Below, in pieces: positions 9,401 to 17,247 of a DNA stretch of 46,469 nucleotides. This DNA comes from MAG-121220-bin8 sp965655865. Its GTDB lineage: Bacteria > Bacteroidota > Bacteroidia > Flavobacteriales > Flavobacteriaceae. Each line of letters begins with the position of its first letter. The stretch's first letter is position 1. The stretch covers positions 1-46,469 of the forward strand of contig CBFHJJ010000011.1 in NCBI GenBank assembly GCA_965655865.1, in the 5' to 3' direction. The position numbers and the translations under genes were made by a program. The notes below the pieces were generated by a model. The model was given only the letters and a program-made list of their open reading frames with translations. It made no database searches and had not been told where the DNA came from.

Positions 9401-9938
9401 TTCCATCAATAATATTAATATCCAAATCATTGTTTGAATTATTTTTTAGAGAAGATTTTCTAACAAAACCATATTTGTTACTTGAATTCCATTGGTAGCT
9501 AAACTCAATGTTTAAGTCATGATTTATCTCTTCAAAAATCACTTTATTTCCAATAGTATTTTTATAAATATTTCTTGAAACTTTGTATGCTCCTTTATAT
9601 CTACTTGAAAAGGGTTCCCAAAGGAAATTTTTGTTATTTATTTTTACTATAATAATAGTTTTGCTTCCAGTTGTATCACTTGATTCAGTGATTTTGTCAT
9701 CTGTGTAATATGGGAATAATGAAAATTCACTATTTTTTCTACCAGCGGAAAGACTTCCAGTACTTGAAATAAACATCCAATGGTTTGAGTTGCTGACAAT
9801 ACTCATAAAAAATGGACGCATTTTATCTACATTGGAAATCTTATAAAAATTTTCATTTCCAATTTTTAGTTGATTTCCTTCAACTTTTTTATTTTCAACT
9901 AATGATTCTAAATCACCAACATAAATCTTTTCAGGCAT
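6489..9938 (-). CDS. Very long GH94-clan phosphorylase, probable GH149 beta-1,3-glucan phosphorylase
   Basis: A 1149-aa protein without signal peptide, first gene of the beta-glucan operon. It shows the architecture of disaccharide/oligosaccharide phosphorylases: an N-terminal beta-sandwich (for example FMSIVSNSNHWMFISSTGSL), a long (alpha/alpha)6 barrel, and a C-terminal beta domain. Diagnostic stretches are NPWSYIGYWGDHQIIYLLKF and, for the catalytic acid, RPEWNDANNALVGNG, in which D654 is the expected proton donor. Near the end FPTDPYSHTPAGKGAQQPGM forms the phosphate/sugar loop region. The length (about 1100 aa) and the company of GH17 and GH30 favour GH149 (beta-1,3-oligoglucan phosphorylase); GH161 is the closest alternative, and GH94 itself is usually about 800 aa. 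Expected reaction: beta-1,3-gluco-oligosaccharide plus phosphate gives glucose-1-phosphate and a shorter chain, in the cytosol. Confidence 0.75.
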   Translation of the reverse strand: MPEKIYVGDLESLVENKKVEGNQLKIGNENFYKISNVDKMRPFFMSIVSNSNHWMFISSTGSLSAGRKNSEFSLFPYYTDDKITESSDTTGSKTIIIVKINNKNFLWEPFSSRYKGAYKVSRNIYKNTIGNKVIFEEINHDLNIEFSYQWNSSNKYGFVRKSSLKNNSNNDLDINIIDGIQNILPYGVGEGLQIAQSNLVDAYKKCELEDKSKLGIFTLSAIIVDKAEPSEALKANTVWTTEIDNTKHLLSSLQLDNFRNGIDLYNEHEIKAEKGAYFINKKIKLKSNSSKEWMIVCNVNQTISDVVSLKNSITNDGEIKSKVEDDVILGSSKLRELVGNADGLQLTNDKLRMIRHFSNTMFNIMRGGIFDDNYQIEKNDFLPYIKKANCSIYKSFNETLNNLPEIFTLHDLKSISANISNHDFKRLCTEYLPLKFSRRHGDPSRPWNKFSINTRSEIDGSKILDYQGNWRDIFQNWEALAYSYPQFIEGMIHKFLNSTTFDGYNPYRITKDGFDWETIEPDNPWSYIGYWGDHQIIYLLKFLEFIENHYPSKLYKYFSKSLFVYANVPYKIKSYEEILKDSKNTIDYDHENELLINKRKNEIGIDGSLVFNNKKEIHHVNFIEKILATLLSKVSNFVPGGGIWMNTQRPEWNDANNALVGNGISMVTLYYLRRFVNFFNSLLEKTDLISVEISSELNKFFNDISFALDKNKKVLDSIISDLDRKEIVDSLGKAGSNYRDTIYDNSFSGTKSAIGIKEIKELLQLLLEYIDHSIDSNKRSDKLYHAYNLLTIDNDNISISHLPEMLEGQVAVLSSGYLNSEENLEVLDALKSSKLFREDQYSYILYPDKNLGLFLEKNNITSSKVNESKLLSKLLNDGNNQIVSQDCEGSFHFNCDFNNVNGLISELNLLPKKYNELLKEEYQNILEIFEGVFNHKEFTGRSGTFFGYEGLGSIYWHMVSKLSLAVLETTKKAISEKDSAVTGRFFDHYFEILEGIGVNKSPELYGAFPTDPYSHTPAGKGAQQPGMTGQVKEDVISRFGELGVEVNNGIISFNSEMLRDQEFLTTNETFRYVNLSKEKIELNVNTNSLCFTYCQVPIIYSKSSSNKITIDFIDGRSVSIQGNELDIDSSRSLFDRENIIKQINVSVIK

Positions 9939-10078
9939 ATATAATTTTTAAAATTTTATTGCATTATTGTTTCTTGAAAATGAACTTTTAAACTGTTTAT
10001 TTTTCTCGAGGCAACAATTTTAAAAATAAGTGTATTATCTCTATGTTTTTTTTATAAAACCTTTACATTTTATCAATC

Positions 10079-10119
10079 AACCTGTTAAGCGGTATTAGTT
10101 TTGATTTAACCTGTTAAAT
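10079..10119. promoter_or_regulatory. Candidate operator: two AACCTGTTAA repeats, one within a 16-bp palindrome
   Basis: AACCTGTTAA occurs at 10079-10088 and again at 10108-10117, 29 bases apart. The second copy is the core of ATTTAACCTGTTAAAT (10104-10119), which is perfectly palindromic except for the central CT. The first copy is an imperfect version (CAACCTGTTAAG). The pair lies 140-180 bases upstream of the phosphorylase start. Repeated palindromes of this size with a short centre are typical of LacI- or CRP-type regulators. No regulator gene is in the window, so the binding protein is unknown. Confidence 0.45.
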
Positions 10120-10353
10120 TTAATTTTTGTCATGAATGTAATGTTTTTAATAAATTAAATGTTTAAGTATTGTATAGGTATTTTCTTCTTTTAATAAGTT
10201 TTTCGAAAACTATTTTTACTCTTAAATTCCTCTTCTCACTAGTCTTACTTTGTTTTTTTGTGAATTACGGAATGTAAAGGTATTTTTATTACGTTTTGTT
10301 TTATAATTGCTTAATTTTTATGTAAAATTCTCTATAATCTTAATTAACAATCT

Positions 10354-10361
10354 TAGATTTG
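10354..10361 (+). promoter_or_regulatory. Candidate -7 element of the era promoter
   Basis: TAGATTTG matches the Bacteroidota sigma-A -7 consensus TAnnTTTG exactly and ends 7 bases before the era ATG, so the transcript may be leaderless or nearly so. No TTG is found at the -33 position, which lowers confidence. Confidence 0.4.
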
Positions 10362-10368
10362 CATTGTT

Positions 10369-11250
10369 ATGCATAAATCTAGTTTTATAAATATTATTGG
10401 TAACCCTAACGTTGGAAAATCTTCATTGACCAATTATTTATTAGGTCAAAAGTTGTCAATTATAACTTCAAAAGCCCAAACTACTAGGCATAGAATTTTA
10501 GCCCTTATTAATGATGAAAATTATCAACTTGTAATATCAGACACACCTGGCGTTATTAAACCTGCTCACAAGCTTCATAAGTCTATGATGGATTTTGTGT
10601 TACCTGCTACAGAAGATGCTGATATACTTATATACATGGTAGAGTATAAGGATCATAATTTAAAAGACGAATCTATTTTCAATAAAATTGTTAATATTAA
10701 AGTTCCTCTCTTACTTATTATTAATAAAATTGATTTATTAGATCAGGAAAAGTTAGAATCTGAAATTGATTTTTGGAAAGTAAAAGTACCCAATGCTGAA
10801 ATTTGGCCCATCTCTGTTAAAGAGTCTTTCAATATCGTAAAATTATTAGATAGATTAGTAGAGTTGAGTCCAGAGTCTCCACCCTACTTTCCAAAAGACC
10901 AACTCACTGATAAAAATGAAAGATTTTTTGTCAATGAAATAATTAGAGAAAAAATATTATTAAATTTTAAAAAAGAAATACCATATTCAGTTGAAGTTAT
11001 TACTGAAGATTTCAAAGAAGAACAAACTATTATAAAAATAAGATCTATTATTATAGTTGAAAGAGATTCTCAAAAAGGTATTATTATTGGTCATAGAGGA
11101 GCTGCCATTAAAAATGTTGGCACAAAAGCAAGAATTGATCTTGAAAGTTTTTTCAATAAAAAGATTTTTTTAGATCTTCAGGTCAAGGTTAAAAAAAATT
11201 GGCGATCCGATGAAAAATTACTTAAGAAATTCGGATACCATCAAAAATAA
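10369..11250 (+). CDS. era: GTPase Era
   Basis: A 293-aa GTPase Era, which binds the 3' end of 16S rRNA and acts in 30S subunit maturation. The G1 P-loop is GNPNVGKS (11-18), G3 is DTPG (58-61) and G4 is NKID (119-122). The C-terminal KH domain contains GIIIGHRGAAIKNVG (about 240-254). Length and domain order are standard for the family. It is the first core gene after the beta-glucan operon and is followed 48 bases later by der, another ribosome-assembly GTPase, an arrangement common in Flavobacteriaceae. Confidence 0.97.
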   Translation: MHKSSFINIIGNPNVGKSSLTNYLLGQKLSIITSKAQTTRHRILALINDENYQLVISDTPGVIKPAHKLHKSMMDFVLPATEDADILIYMVEYKDHNLKDESIFNKIVNIKVPLLLIINKIDLLDQEKLESEIDFWKVKVPNAEIWPISVKESFNIVKLLDRLVELSPESPPYFPKDQLTDKNERFFVNEIIREKILLNFKKEIPYSVEVITEDFKEEQTIIKIRSIIIVERDSQKGIIIGHRGAAIKNVGTKARIDLESFFNKKIFLDLQVKVKKNWRSDEKLLKKFGYHQK

Positions 11251-11270
11251 TTTTTATTAAAATAAAAGTT

Positions 11271-11278
11271 TAGTTTTG
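11271..11278 (+). promoter_or_regulatory. Candidate -7 element upstream of der
   Basis: TAGTTTTG matches TAnnTTTG and lies 20 bases before the der ATG, predicting a leader of roughly 14 bases. No clear TTG is found about 19 bases upstream, so der may also depend on readthrough from era. Confidence 0.4.
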
Positions 11279-11298
11279 TACACCTTTAAAAAATCAAA

Positions 11299-12603
11299 AT
11301 GAGTTCAATTGTTGCTATTGTTGGAAGACCAAATGTTGGTAAGTCAACTTTTTTTAATAGACTAATACAAAAAAGAGAGGCAATTGTTGATTCTCAGAGT
11401 GGTGTGACAAGAGACCGTCACTATGGCTATTCTTTTTGGAACGGAAAGGATTTTACAGTAATAGACACTGGAGGTTTTATGCTTGGTGGTGAGGATAATT
11501 TTGAAAAAGAAATTAATACTCAAGTGATGATAGCTATAGAAGAAGCGGATATTGTTGTTTTTGTTGTTGACGTTGAGACGGGAATTAATTCAATGGACAA
11601 TGAAATTTCAAGATTATTACATAAATCTAATAAGCAAGTACTATTAGCCGTCAATAAAGTAGATAATTCAAAAAGACAACTTGATTCAACTGAATTTCAT
11701 TCACTAGGGTTTGAAAAAATATTTAATTTTAGTGCTATTAATGGAGGCGGAACAGGTGAATTGTTGGATTCATTAGTCTCACTGATGCCAGAAGAGTCAG
11801 TAATTGAAAATGATGAAATACCTGGATTTGCCGTGGTAGGTCGTCCAAATTCTGGTAAATCATCTTTTATTAATGCACTTTTAGGTATAGATCGTTATGT
11901 TGTTAAAGATTTGGCTGGTACCACACGTGACAGTATCGACACACATTTTAATCGTTTTGGTTTTGATTTTAAATTGATTGATACTGCAGGAATCAGAAAA
12001 AAATCTAAAATTAATGATGATGTTGAATTTTACTCGGTAGTTAGATCAATTCGTACAATCGAAAACTCTGATGTTTGTTTAATAATATTTGATGCTACTA
12101 GATCTTTTGACAGTCAGGTCAAAAATATTTTTTGGTTAGCTGCCAGAAACAATAAAGGCATAGTAATTCTAGTTAATAAATGGGATTTAGTTGACAAAAA
12201 AACCAATACAATTAAACTATTTGAAGAAGAAATTAGAAAAGAGTTAGAACCTTTTACTGATATTCCAATAGTATTTATTTCAAGTTTAACAAAACAAAGA
12301 ATTTTTAAGGCCATAGAGACTGGTATGGCTGTGTATAAAAATCGTTCTAAAAAAATTATTACCAGAAAGTTTAATGAATGTATGCTTCCTATAATAGAAA
12401 AAACTCCACCACCTGCATACAAAGGAAAATATGTTAAAATTAAATTTTGTACTCAACTTCCTTCTTCATTTCCTCAATTTGCATTTTTTTGTAACCTTCC
12501 TCAATACATAAAGGATCCATATAAGAGATTTATAGAAAATAAAATTAGAGAAATTTATGACTTTAATGGGGTACCCATTAGAATATTCTTCAGAAAAAAG
12601 TAA
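11299..12603 (+). CDS. der: Ribosome-associated GTPase Der (EngA)
   Basis: A 434-aa double-GTPase needed for 50S ribosome assembly. Domain 1 has GRPNVGKS (8-15), DTGG and NKVD; domain 2 has GRPNSGKS, DTAG and NKWD. A KH-like C-terminal domain ends in the conserved tail GVPIRIFFRKK. Full length and intact. Its stop codon (12601-12603) directly abuts the stop codon of the convergent MerR gene (12604), leaving no space for a separate terminator. Confidence 0.97.
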   Translation: MSSIVAIVGRPNVGKSTFFNRLIQKREAIVDSQSGVTRDRHYGYSFWNGKDFTVIDTGGFMLGGEDNFEKEINTQVMIAIEEADIVVFVVDVETGINSMDNEISRLLHKSNKQVLLAVNKVDNSKRQLDSTEFHSLGFEKIFNFSAINGGGTGELLDSLVSLMPEESVIENDEIPGFAVVGRPNSGKSSFINALLGIDRYVVKDLAGTTRDSIDTHFNRFGFDFKLIDTAGIRKKSKINDDVEFYSVVRSIRTIENSDVCLIIFDATRSFDSQVKNIFWLAARNNKGIVILVNKWDLVDKKTNTIKLFEEEIRKELEPFTDIPIVFISSLTKQRIFKAIETGMAVYKNRSKKIITRKFNECMLPIIEKTPPPAYKGKYVKIKFCTQLPSSFPQFAFFCNLPQYIKDPYKRFIENKIREIYDFNGVPIRIFFRKK

Positions 12604-12921
12604 TTAAAGTTCGTTTTTAATATTTATTAAGTTTGCTTTAATTTTTTCTAATTTTTTAATCACTTCAAAGTTTTTATTTAAAATTTTTAACTGATCTTTT
12701 GCACCATCAAGAGTGTAACCTTTTTCTTTTACTAAGTGGTGTATTATTTGTAGCTTTTCAACGTCTATTGATGAATATCTTCTAGTTCCTTTCTTGTTTT
12801 TTTTTGGACTTAATTCTTCAAACTCTGTTTCCCAAAATCTTATGAGTGATGCGTTTACGTTAAATGCTTTAGAAATTTCTCCTATGCTGTAATATAATTT
12901 TTGAGGTAAATTAACATGCAT
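12604..12921 (-). CDS. MerR family transcriptional regulator
   Basis: A 105-aa regulator with an N-terminal winged helix of the MerR type: YYSIGEISKAFNVNASLIRF then WETEFEEL and TRRYSSIDVEKL (about residues 10-55). The remainder is a short helical segment, and there is no ligand-binding domain or metal cysteine. It overlaps the M23 peptidase gene by one base (TAATG at 12919-12923), so the two are co-translated. A MerR gene downstream of an M23 peptidase next to alaS is a recurring flavobacterial arrangement. The target genes are unknown; a link to cell-envelope synthesis is only a contextual guess. Confidence 0.9.
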   Translation of the reverse strand: MHVNLPQKLYYSIGEISKAFNVNASLIRFWETEFEELSPKKNKKGTRRYSSIDVEKLQIIHHLVKEKGYTLDGAKDQLKILNKNFEVIKKLEKIKANLINIKNEL

Positions 12922-13898
12922 TAATCTAAAGATTGATTTTCTTGGTTAGCCAATCTGAGTAGATCATCAAATTCATCTGGTGTAAGATTTCCTAAAAAAT
13001 AGTTAATTGGATTAACTCTTTTTTTATCAACTTGAACCTCATAATGTAAGTGAGGTGCTTGAGATCTTCCAGTGCTTCCTACAAAACCAATTACATCACC
13101 TTTTTTTACTTTTTGACCTCTTTTCACGTTATACTTGTTTAAATGAGCGTATAATGTAATATATCCAAAGCCATGATCTATTCTAATATGTTTACCATAT
13201 CCTGTTGATCTTGAGTCAGCTCTAACGATTCTTCCATCACTTGCCGCGTAAACAGGAGTTCCTCTTGGAGCTGTAAAATCCATTCCAGAATGCATTTTTC
13301 TGGATTTATTAAATGGGTCATTTCTATAGCCAAATCCAGATGCCATTCTAGTTAAATCACCTTTTTTAATTGGCTGAATTGATGGAATAGCTGACAATAG
13401 TTTTTCTTTCTCACTGGCAAGTCTTTCTATCTCATCAAGAGATTTCGATTGAATTACTATTTGTTTTGTAAGTATTTCAATCTTTTTAGTAGTTTCAATA
13501 ACTAATTTAGAATTATCAAATCCCTCCAAATTTTCGTATCTGTTAACACCACCAAATCCAGCTTTTCTAACTTCACTGGGTATTGGATTGGTTTCAAATA
13601 AAACTCTGTAAATATTATTATCTCTTTGTTCAATTTCGTTAAGAACAATATTAAGTTGATTTAGCTTTTTATTCATCAACTCAAACTGAAATTTATAATT
13701 TGATATTTCTCTAGCTTGAGAAAGTTCAGTAGGTGTATTAATTAAAGGGGATTTAAGCAGTATTAGTAAGGCTACGATTCCAAAGAACGAGGATACTATC
13801 AAAAACGTTAAAACATTTCTTAATTGTACTCCTTTACTTACTTTGATTTTTCTGTAAGAAAGTGTTTTTGTGTCGTAATAATATTTGGTCTTAAACAT
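12921..13898 (-). CDS. M23 family metallopeptidase (LytM-type), membrane-anchored
   Basis: A 325-aa single-pass membrane protein. Residues 1-25 are cytoplasmic, about 28-50 form a membrane helix (VLTFLIVSSFFGIVALLILL), about 65-170 are predicted coiled coil, and the C-terminal third is a LytM/M23 domain. The zinc ligands are visible: H and D in KMHSGMDFTAPRG and the HLH in QAPHLHYEVQ, with the extra histidine in YAHLNKY. The complete active site suggests a functional peptidoglycan endopeptidase rather than a degenerate EnvC/NlpD-type activator. It is transcribed divergently from alaS (100-base gap) and leads into merR. Confidence 0.93.
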   Translation of the reverse strand: MFKTKYYYDTKTLSYRKIKVSKGVQLRNVLTFLIVSSFFGIVALLILLKSPLINTPTELSQAREISNYKFQFELMNKKLNQLNIVLNEIEQRDNNIYRVLFETNPIPSEVRKAGFGGVNRYENLEGFDNSKLVIETTKKIEILTKQIVIQSKSLDEIERLASEKEKLLSAIPSIQPIKKGDLTRMASGFGYRNDPFNKSRKMHSGMDFTAPRGTPVYAASDGRIVRADSRSTGYGKHIRIDHGFGYITLYAHLNKYNVKRGQKVKKGDVIGFVGSTGRSQAPHLHYEVQVDKKRVNPINYFLGNLTPDEFDDLLRLANQENQSLD

Positions 13899-13998
13899 TA
13901 ATTAATTTATACTAATTTTACGCTTAAATTACTTTATATAATATTAAGTAAATATATAAAATTGTTTTTTTTAATATCTATTACTAATTTAATAATTA

Positions 13999-16611
13999 AT
14001 GAATTCTAATAAAGTTCGTTCTACGTTTCTCGATTTTTTCAAAAATAAAAATCATAAAGTAGTTAAATCTGCTCCAATGGTTATTAAAAATGATCCTACG
14101 CTAATGTTTACAAATGCTGGGATGAATCAATTTAAAGATAATTTTTTAGGAAATTCAATTATTGAACATAATAGGGTGGCAGACACTCAAAAATGCTTAA
14201 GAGTTTCAGGAAAACATAATGACTTAGAAGAGGTAGGTTTAGACACTTATCATCATACCATGTTTGAAATGCTTGGTAACTGGAGTTTTGGCGATTATTT
14301 CAAAGAGGAAGCTATTCAATGGGCTTGGGAGTTATTAACCAAAATTTACAAAATAGATAAAGAATCACTATATATTACAATTTTTGAAGGTTCAAAAGAG
14401 GATAATACAAGTTTAGATCAAGATGCTCTTGATATTTGGTCTAAAATAGTTGAGAAAGACAAAATTATTTTTGGAAATAAAAAAGATAATTTTTGGGAAA
14501 TGGGTGATGTTGGTCCTTGTGGTCCATGTTCTGAAATTCATGTTGATATTCGTTCTGAAAAAGAAAAATCTCTTATTCCTGGAAAAGACTTAGTCAATAA
14601 AGATCATCCTGAAGTTATTGAAATTTGGAATTTAGTTTTTATTCAATTTAACAGAAAAACAAATGGAAGTTTAGAAAATCTTCCTTCCAAACACATAGAT
14701 ACTGGAATGGGATTTGAAAGACTATGTATGGTTTTACAAGGAGTTAAATCTAACTATGATACCGATGTATTCTCTCCTTTAATTAAAGAATTAGAAAATA
14801 TTTCTAATGTAAAATATAGTTCCTCTTCAAAAACTGATATTGCTTTTCGTGTTATTGTTGATCATCTAAGAGCAGTTGTTTTTTCTATTGCCGATGGTCA
14901 GCTACCTTCAAATAATGGCGCAGGTTATGTAATTAGAAGAATTTTAAGAAGAGGAGTTAGGTATGGGTACACTTTTTTAAATTTAAAAAGTCCGTTTATC
15001 TACAAGCTTGTTAATACTCTATCGAATCAGTATTCATCTGTTTTTCCAGAAATAGATTCACAAATTGAAATTATTAAAAATGTTATTAAACAAGAAGAGG
15101 ATTCTTTTTTAAGAACTTTAGATAAAGGGATTATTAAGCTTGATGAAATAATATCTAAAAATAAATCAAACACAATTTCAGGCTCAAATGCTTTTGAATT
15201 ATACGATACGTTTGGATTTCCTGTTGATTTAACTGCTCTTATACTACGAGAAAAAAACATGAACTACGATTCTAAAGAATTTGATAGTTTAATGCAAGAC
15301 CAAAAAAACAGATCAAAAGCTGCTATTAATACTCAAAATCAAGAATGGATATCTTTAACTAATAATTTTCAACAAACTGAGTTTTTAGGTTATGATAATT
15401 TATCAGCTGACACCAAAATATCAATGTACAGAGAGTCAATTACTAAAAAGGGTGATTCTGTTTTTCATTTGGTTTTTGAATCAACTCCATTCTATCCTCA
15501 AGGCGGAGGTCAGATTGGAGATTGTGGTTTTATACAAACTGTTGACGGCTCTAAATTGGAAATTATTAATACAGTCAAAGAAAATGACACAATAATTCAT
15601 ATTACTAAAGAACTTCCTAAAGATCTCAACTCAATTTTAAATGTTTCGGTTTTTAAGGATCAAAGGCTTAACAGTTCCTGTAATCATACATCTACACACT
15701 TACTACATCAAGCATTAAGACATGTTTTAGGAACTCATGTTCAGCAAAAAGGATCAATGGTCTCTGATAAATATTTAAGATTTGATTTCTCACATTTTGA
15801 AAAATTAAGTGATAATCAAATTAAAGAAGTTCAAAATTTTGTTAATCAAAAAATTGATGATCATTTAGATCTTGAAGAAAATAGATCTGCTGATTTCAAC
15901 GAATGTATTAATAATGGAGTAATTGCATTGTTTGGCGAAAAATATGGTGATAAGGTTAGATCTGTGAAATTTGGAAATTCATTTGAGCTGTGTGGTGGAA
16001 CACATGTTAAAAACACAAGCATAATTAAAAACTTTATTATTAGATCTGAATCAGCAATATCAACAGGTATTAGAAGAATTGAAGCAATAAGTGGACTAGT
16101 AGCAAAAGATTATTTAAATGAAAAAATAAAAATTTTAGATAATGTGAATTCTTTATTAAATAATGAAAAGGATGTATTAGTAGCCATAAAAAAACTTAAA
16201 AACCACAACACTCAGTTAGGTAAAAAAATTGATAATATTAGCAGTGAATTATCAAAGTTTTATTTGAAAGAAATTATAGATCAAACTCAAAATAAGAAAT
16301 CAGTCAATTTTTGCCTTCATGAACTTTCATGTTCACCAGAATTGTTAAAGAATTTAGCTTTCAGTGCAGGAAAACAAATTGAAAATTTGTTTTTAATACT
16401 AGTTTGTCAAAATGAGGACAAGGTTTATTTGACTTGTTACATATCTAAAAATTTAGTTGATGATTCTAAAATGAATGCCAATAATATTGTTAGAAACCTA
16501 AGTCAATTTATTGAAGGTTCAGGAGGAGGGCAACCCTTTTTTGCTAATGCTAGTGGAACTAAATTAAATGGGACAGCAAAATTAAAGGAGGAAGCAAAAA
16601 AATTATTTTAA
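13999..16611 (+). CDS. alaS: Alanine--tRNA ligase
   Basis: An 870-aa complete AlaRS. The class II catalytic core begins with the N-terminal RSTFLDFFKNKNHKVVKSAP and includes FTNAGMNQFKDNFLG. The editing domain carries zinc ligands HTSTH (in CNHTSTHLLHQ) and CGGTHV, and the C-Ala domain ends with GSGGGQPFFANASG, all hallmark motifs. Length is typical (about 870 aa). No anomaly was seen. The stop codon directly abuts the stop of the convergent DUF4136 gene (16611/16612). Confidence 0.98.
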   Translation: MNSNKVRSTFLDFFKNKNHKVVKSAPMVIKNDPTLMFTNAGMNQFKDNFLGNSIIEHNRVADTQKCLRVSGKHNDLEEVGLDTYHHTMFEMLGNWSFGDYFKEEAIQWAWELLTKIYKIDKESLYITIFEGSKEDNTSLDQDALDIWSKIVEKDKIIFGNKKDNFWEMGDVGPCGPCSEIHVDIRSEKEKSLIPGKDLVNKDHPEVIEIWNLVFIQFNRKTNGSLENLPSKHIDTGMGFERLCMVLQGVKSNYDTDVFSPLIKELENISNVKYSSSSKTDIAFRVIVDHLRAVVFSIADGQLPSNNGAGYVIRRILRRGVRYGYTFLNLKSPFIYKLVNTLSNQYSSVFPEIDSQIEIIKNVIKQEEDSFLRTLDKGIIKLDEIISKNKSNTISGSNAFELYDTFGFPVDLTALILREKNMNYDSKEFDSLMQDQKNRSKAAINTQNQEWISLTNNFQQTEFLGYDNLSADTKISMYRESITKKGDSVFHLVFESTPFYPQGGGQIGDCGFIQTVDGSKLEIINTVKENDTIIHITKELPKDLNSILNVSVFKDQRLNSSCNHTSTHLLHQALRHVLGTHVQQKGSMVSDKYLRFDFSHFEKLSDNQIKEVQNFVNQKIDDHLDLEENRSADFNECINNGVIALFGEKYGDKVRSVKFGNSFELCGGTHVKNTSIIKNFIIRSESAISTGIRRIEAISGLVAKDYLNEKIKILDNVNSLLNNEKDVLVAIKKLKNHNTQLGKKIDNISSELSKFYLKEIIDQTQNKKSVNFCLHELSCSPELLKNLAFSAGKQIENLFLILVCQNEDKVYLTCYISKNLVDDSKMNANNIVRNLSQFIEGSGGGQPFFANASGTKLNGTAKLKEEAKKLF

Positions 16612-17154
16612 TTATTTTACTTCAATTTCTGGAGGGTAAACTTCCAAGATTTTAGTTACATAAGAACTCACTAAATCGTCTCTATTAGTTCTTTTACTAC
16701 TTGACAAAAAACCAGTCCCTTTACCTTGCCATATTAATTGTTTAGTCTTAGTGTCAATTAAATCAATGTATAAAGCACCTTGAGAAGTTGAATAAGCGAC
16801 TTGTCTATGACCCCTTCCGTAATTTGGATACCAACCGGTATAATATGGACTGTAAAAAGTATTATCTATGTAAATATTTTCAGAAGATTTAGTAGCAATA
16901 TTAATAAGAATATCGGGGTTTTCGTCAATTGTCATTCCTTTATTTAATAATGTATTTTGGATAGACTTTAGAATTCTTTTTTTGTCTATATCTGAAATTT
17001 CAACTTTATCAATCCCAGACTTGTAGAAAGCAAATGTTTTGTATTGTGAGAAATCAGCTTCAGAGTCGAAATCAGAAGCAACTTTGACAGATCCACAACT
17101 AACTAAGATTACTGAAATAAAAAGTAAGTAAGAAAATAATTTAAAAGTTTTCAT
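16612..17154 (-). CDS. DUF4136 domain-containing lipoprotein
   Basis: A 180-aa lipoprotein with lipobox ISVILVSC (C20) followed by GSVKVASDFDSEADFSQYKT FAFY, the usual start of DUF4136 (a short alpha/beta fold of unknown function found in outer-membrane lipoproteins). The C-terminal half contains GALYIDLIDTKTKQLIWQGK, also characteristic. A Tyr/Gly-rich loop (YSPYYTGWYPNYGRGHR) lies in the middle. Function unknown; it is probably periplasmic and outer-membrane anchored. It is monocistronic and convergent with alaS. Confidence 0.88.
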   Translation of the reverse strand: MKTFKLFSYLLFISVILVSCGSVKVASDFDSEADFSQYKTFAFYKSGIDKVEISDIDKKRILKSIQNTLLNKGMTIDENPDILINIATKSSENIYIDNTFYSPYYTGWYPNYGRGHRQVAYSTSQGALYIDLIDTKTKQLIWQGKGTGFLSSSKRTNRDDLVSSYVTKILEVYPPEIEVK

Positions 17155-17247
17155 AATAATATTTTATATATATATATCAATAATAGTGCCTTGATTTTAT
17201 TTAAATTTAGATTTTTTAAATGTCTGATCATAATTTTTATATAAAAA

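Larger units (their letters stand above)
9939..10368. other. Divergent intergenic region between the beta-glucan operon and era
   Basis: There are 430 bases with no plausible gene on either strand. It holds a pair of AACCTGTTAA repeats with a palindrome (10079-10119), a perfect 6-bp inverted repeat AGTTTT/AAAACT with 3-base loop at 10197-10211, and a -7-like element next to era. No exact TAnnTTTG is present on the minus strand, so I cannot place the operon promoter. A TAGTTTTG on the plus strand (10096-10103) lies between the two repeats, but no gene is positioned for it other than the distant era. Confidence 0.7.

Noticed and set aside
10096..10103. TAGTTTTG on the plus strand as a promoter in the era upstream region
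   Set aside because: It fits TAnnTTTG but has no -33 TTG and lies about 265 bases from era, which has a closer candidate. I kept it only as a remark in the intergenic entry.
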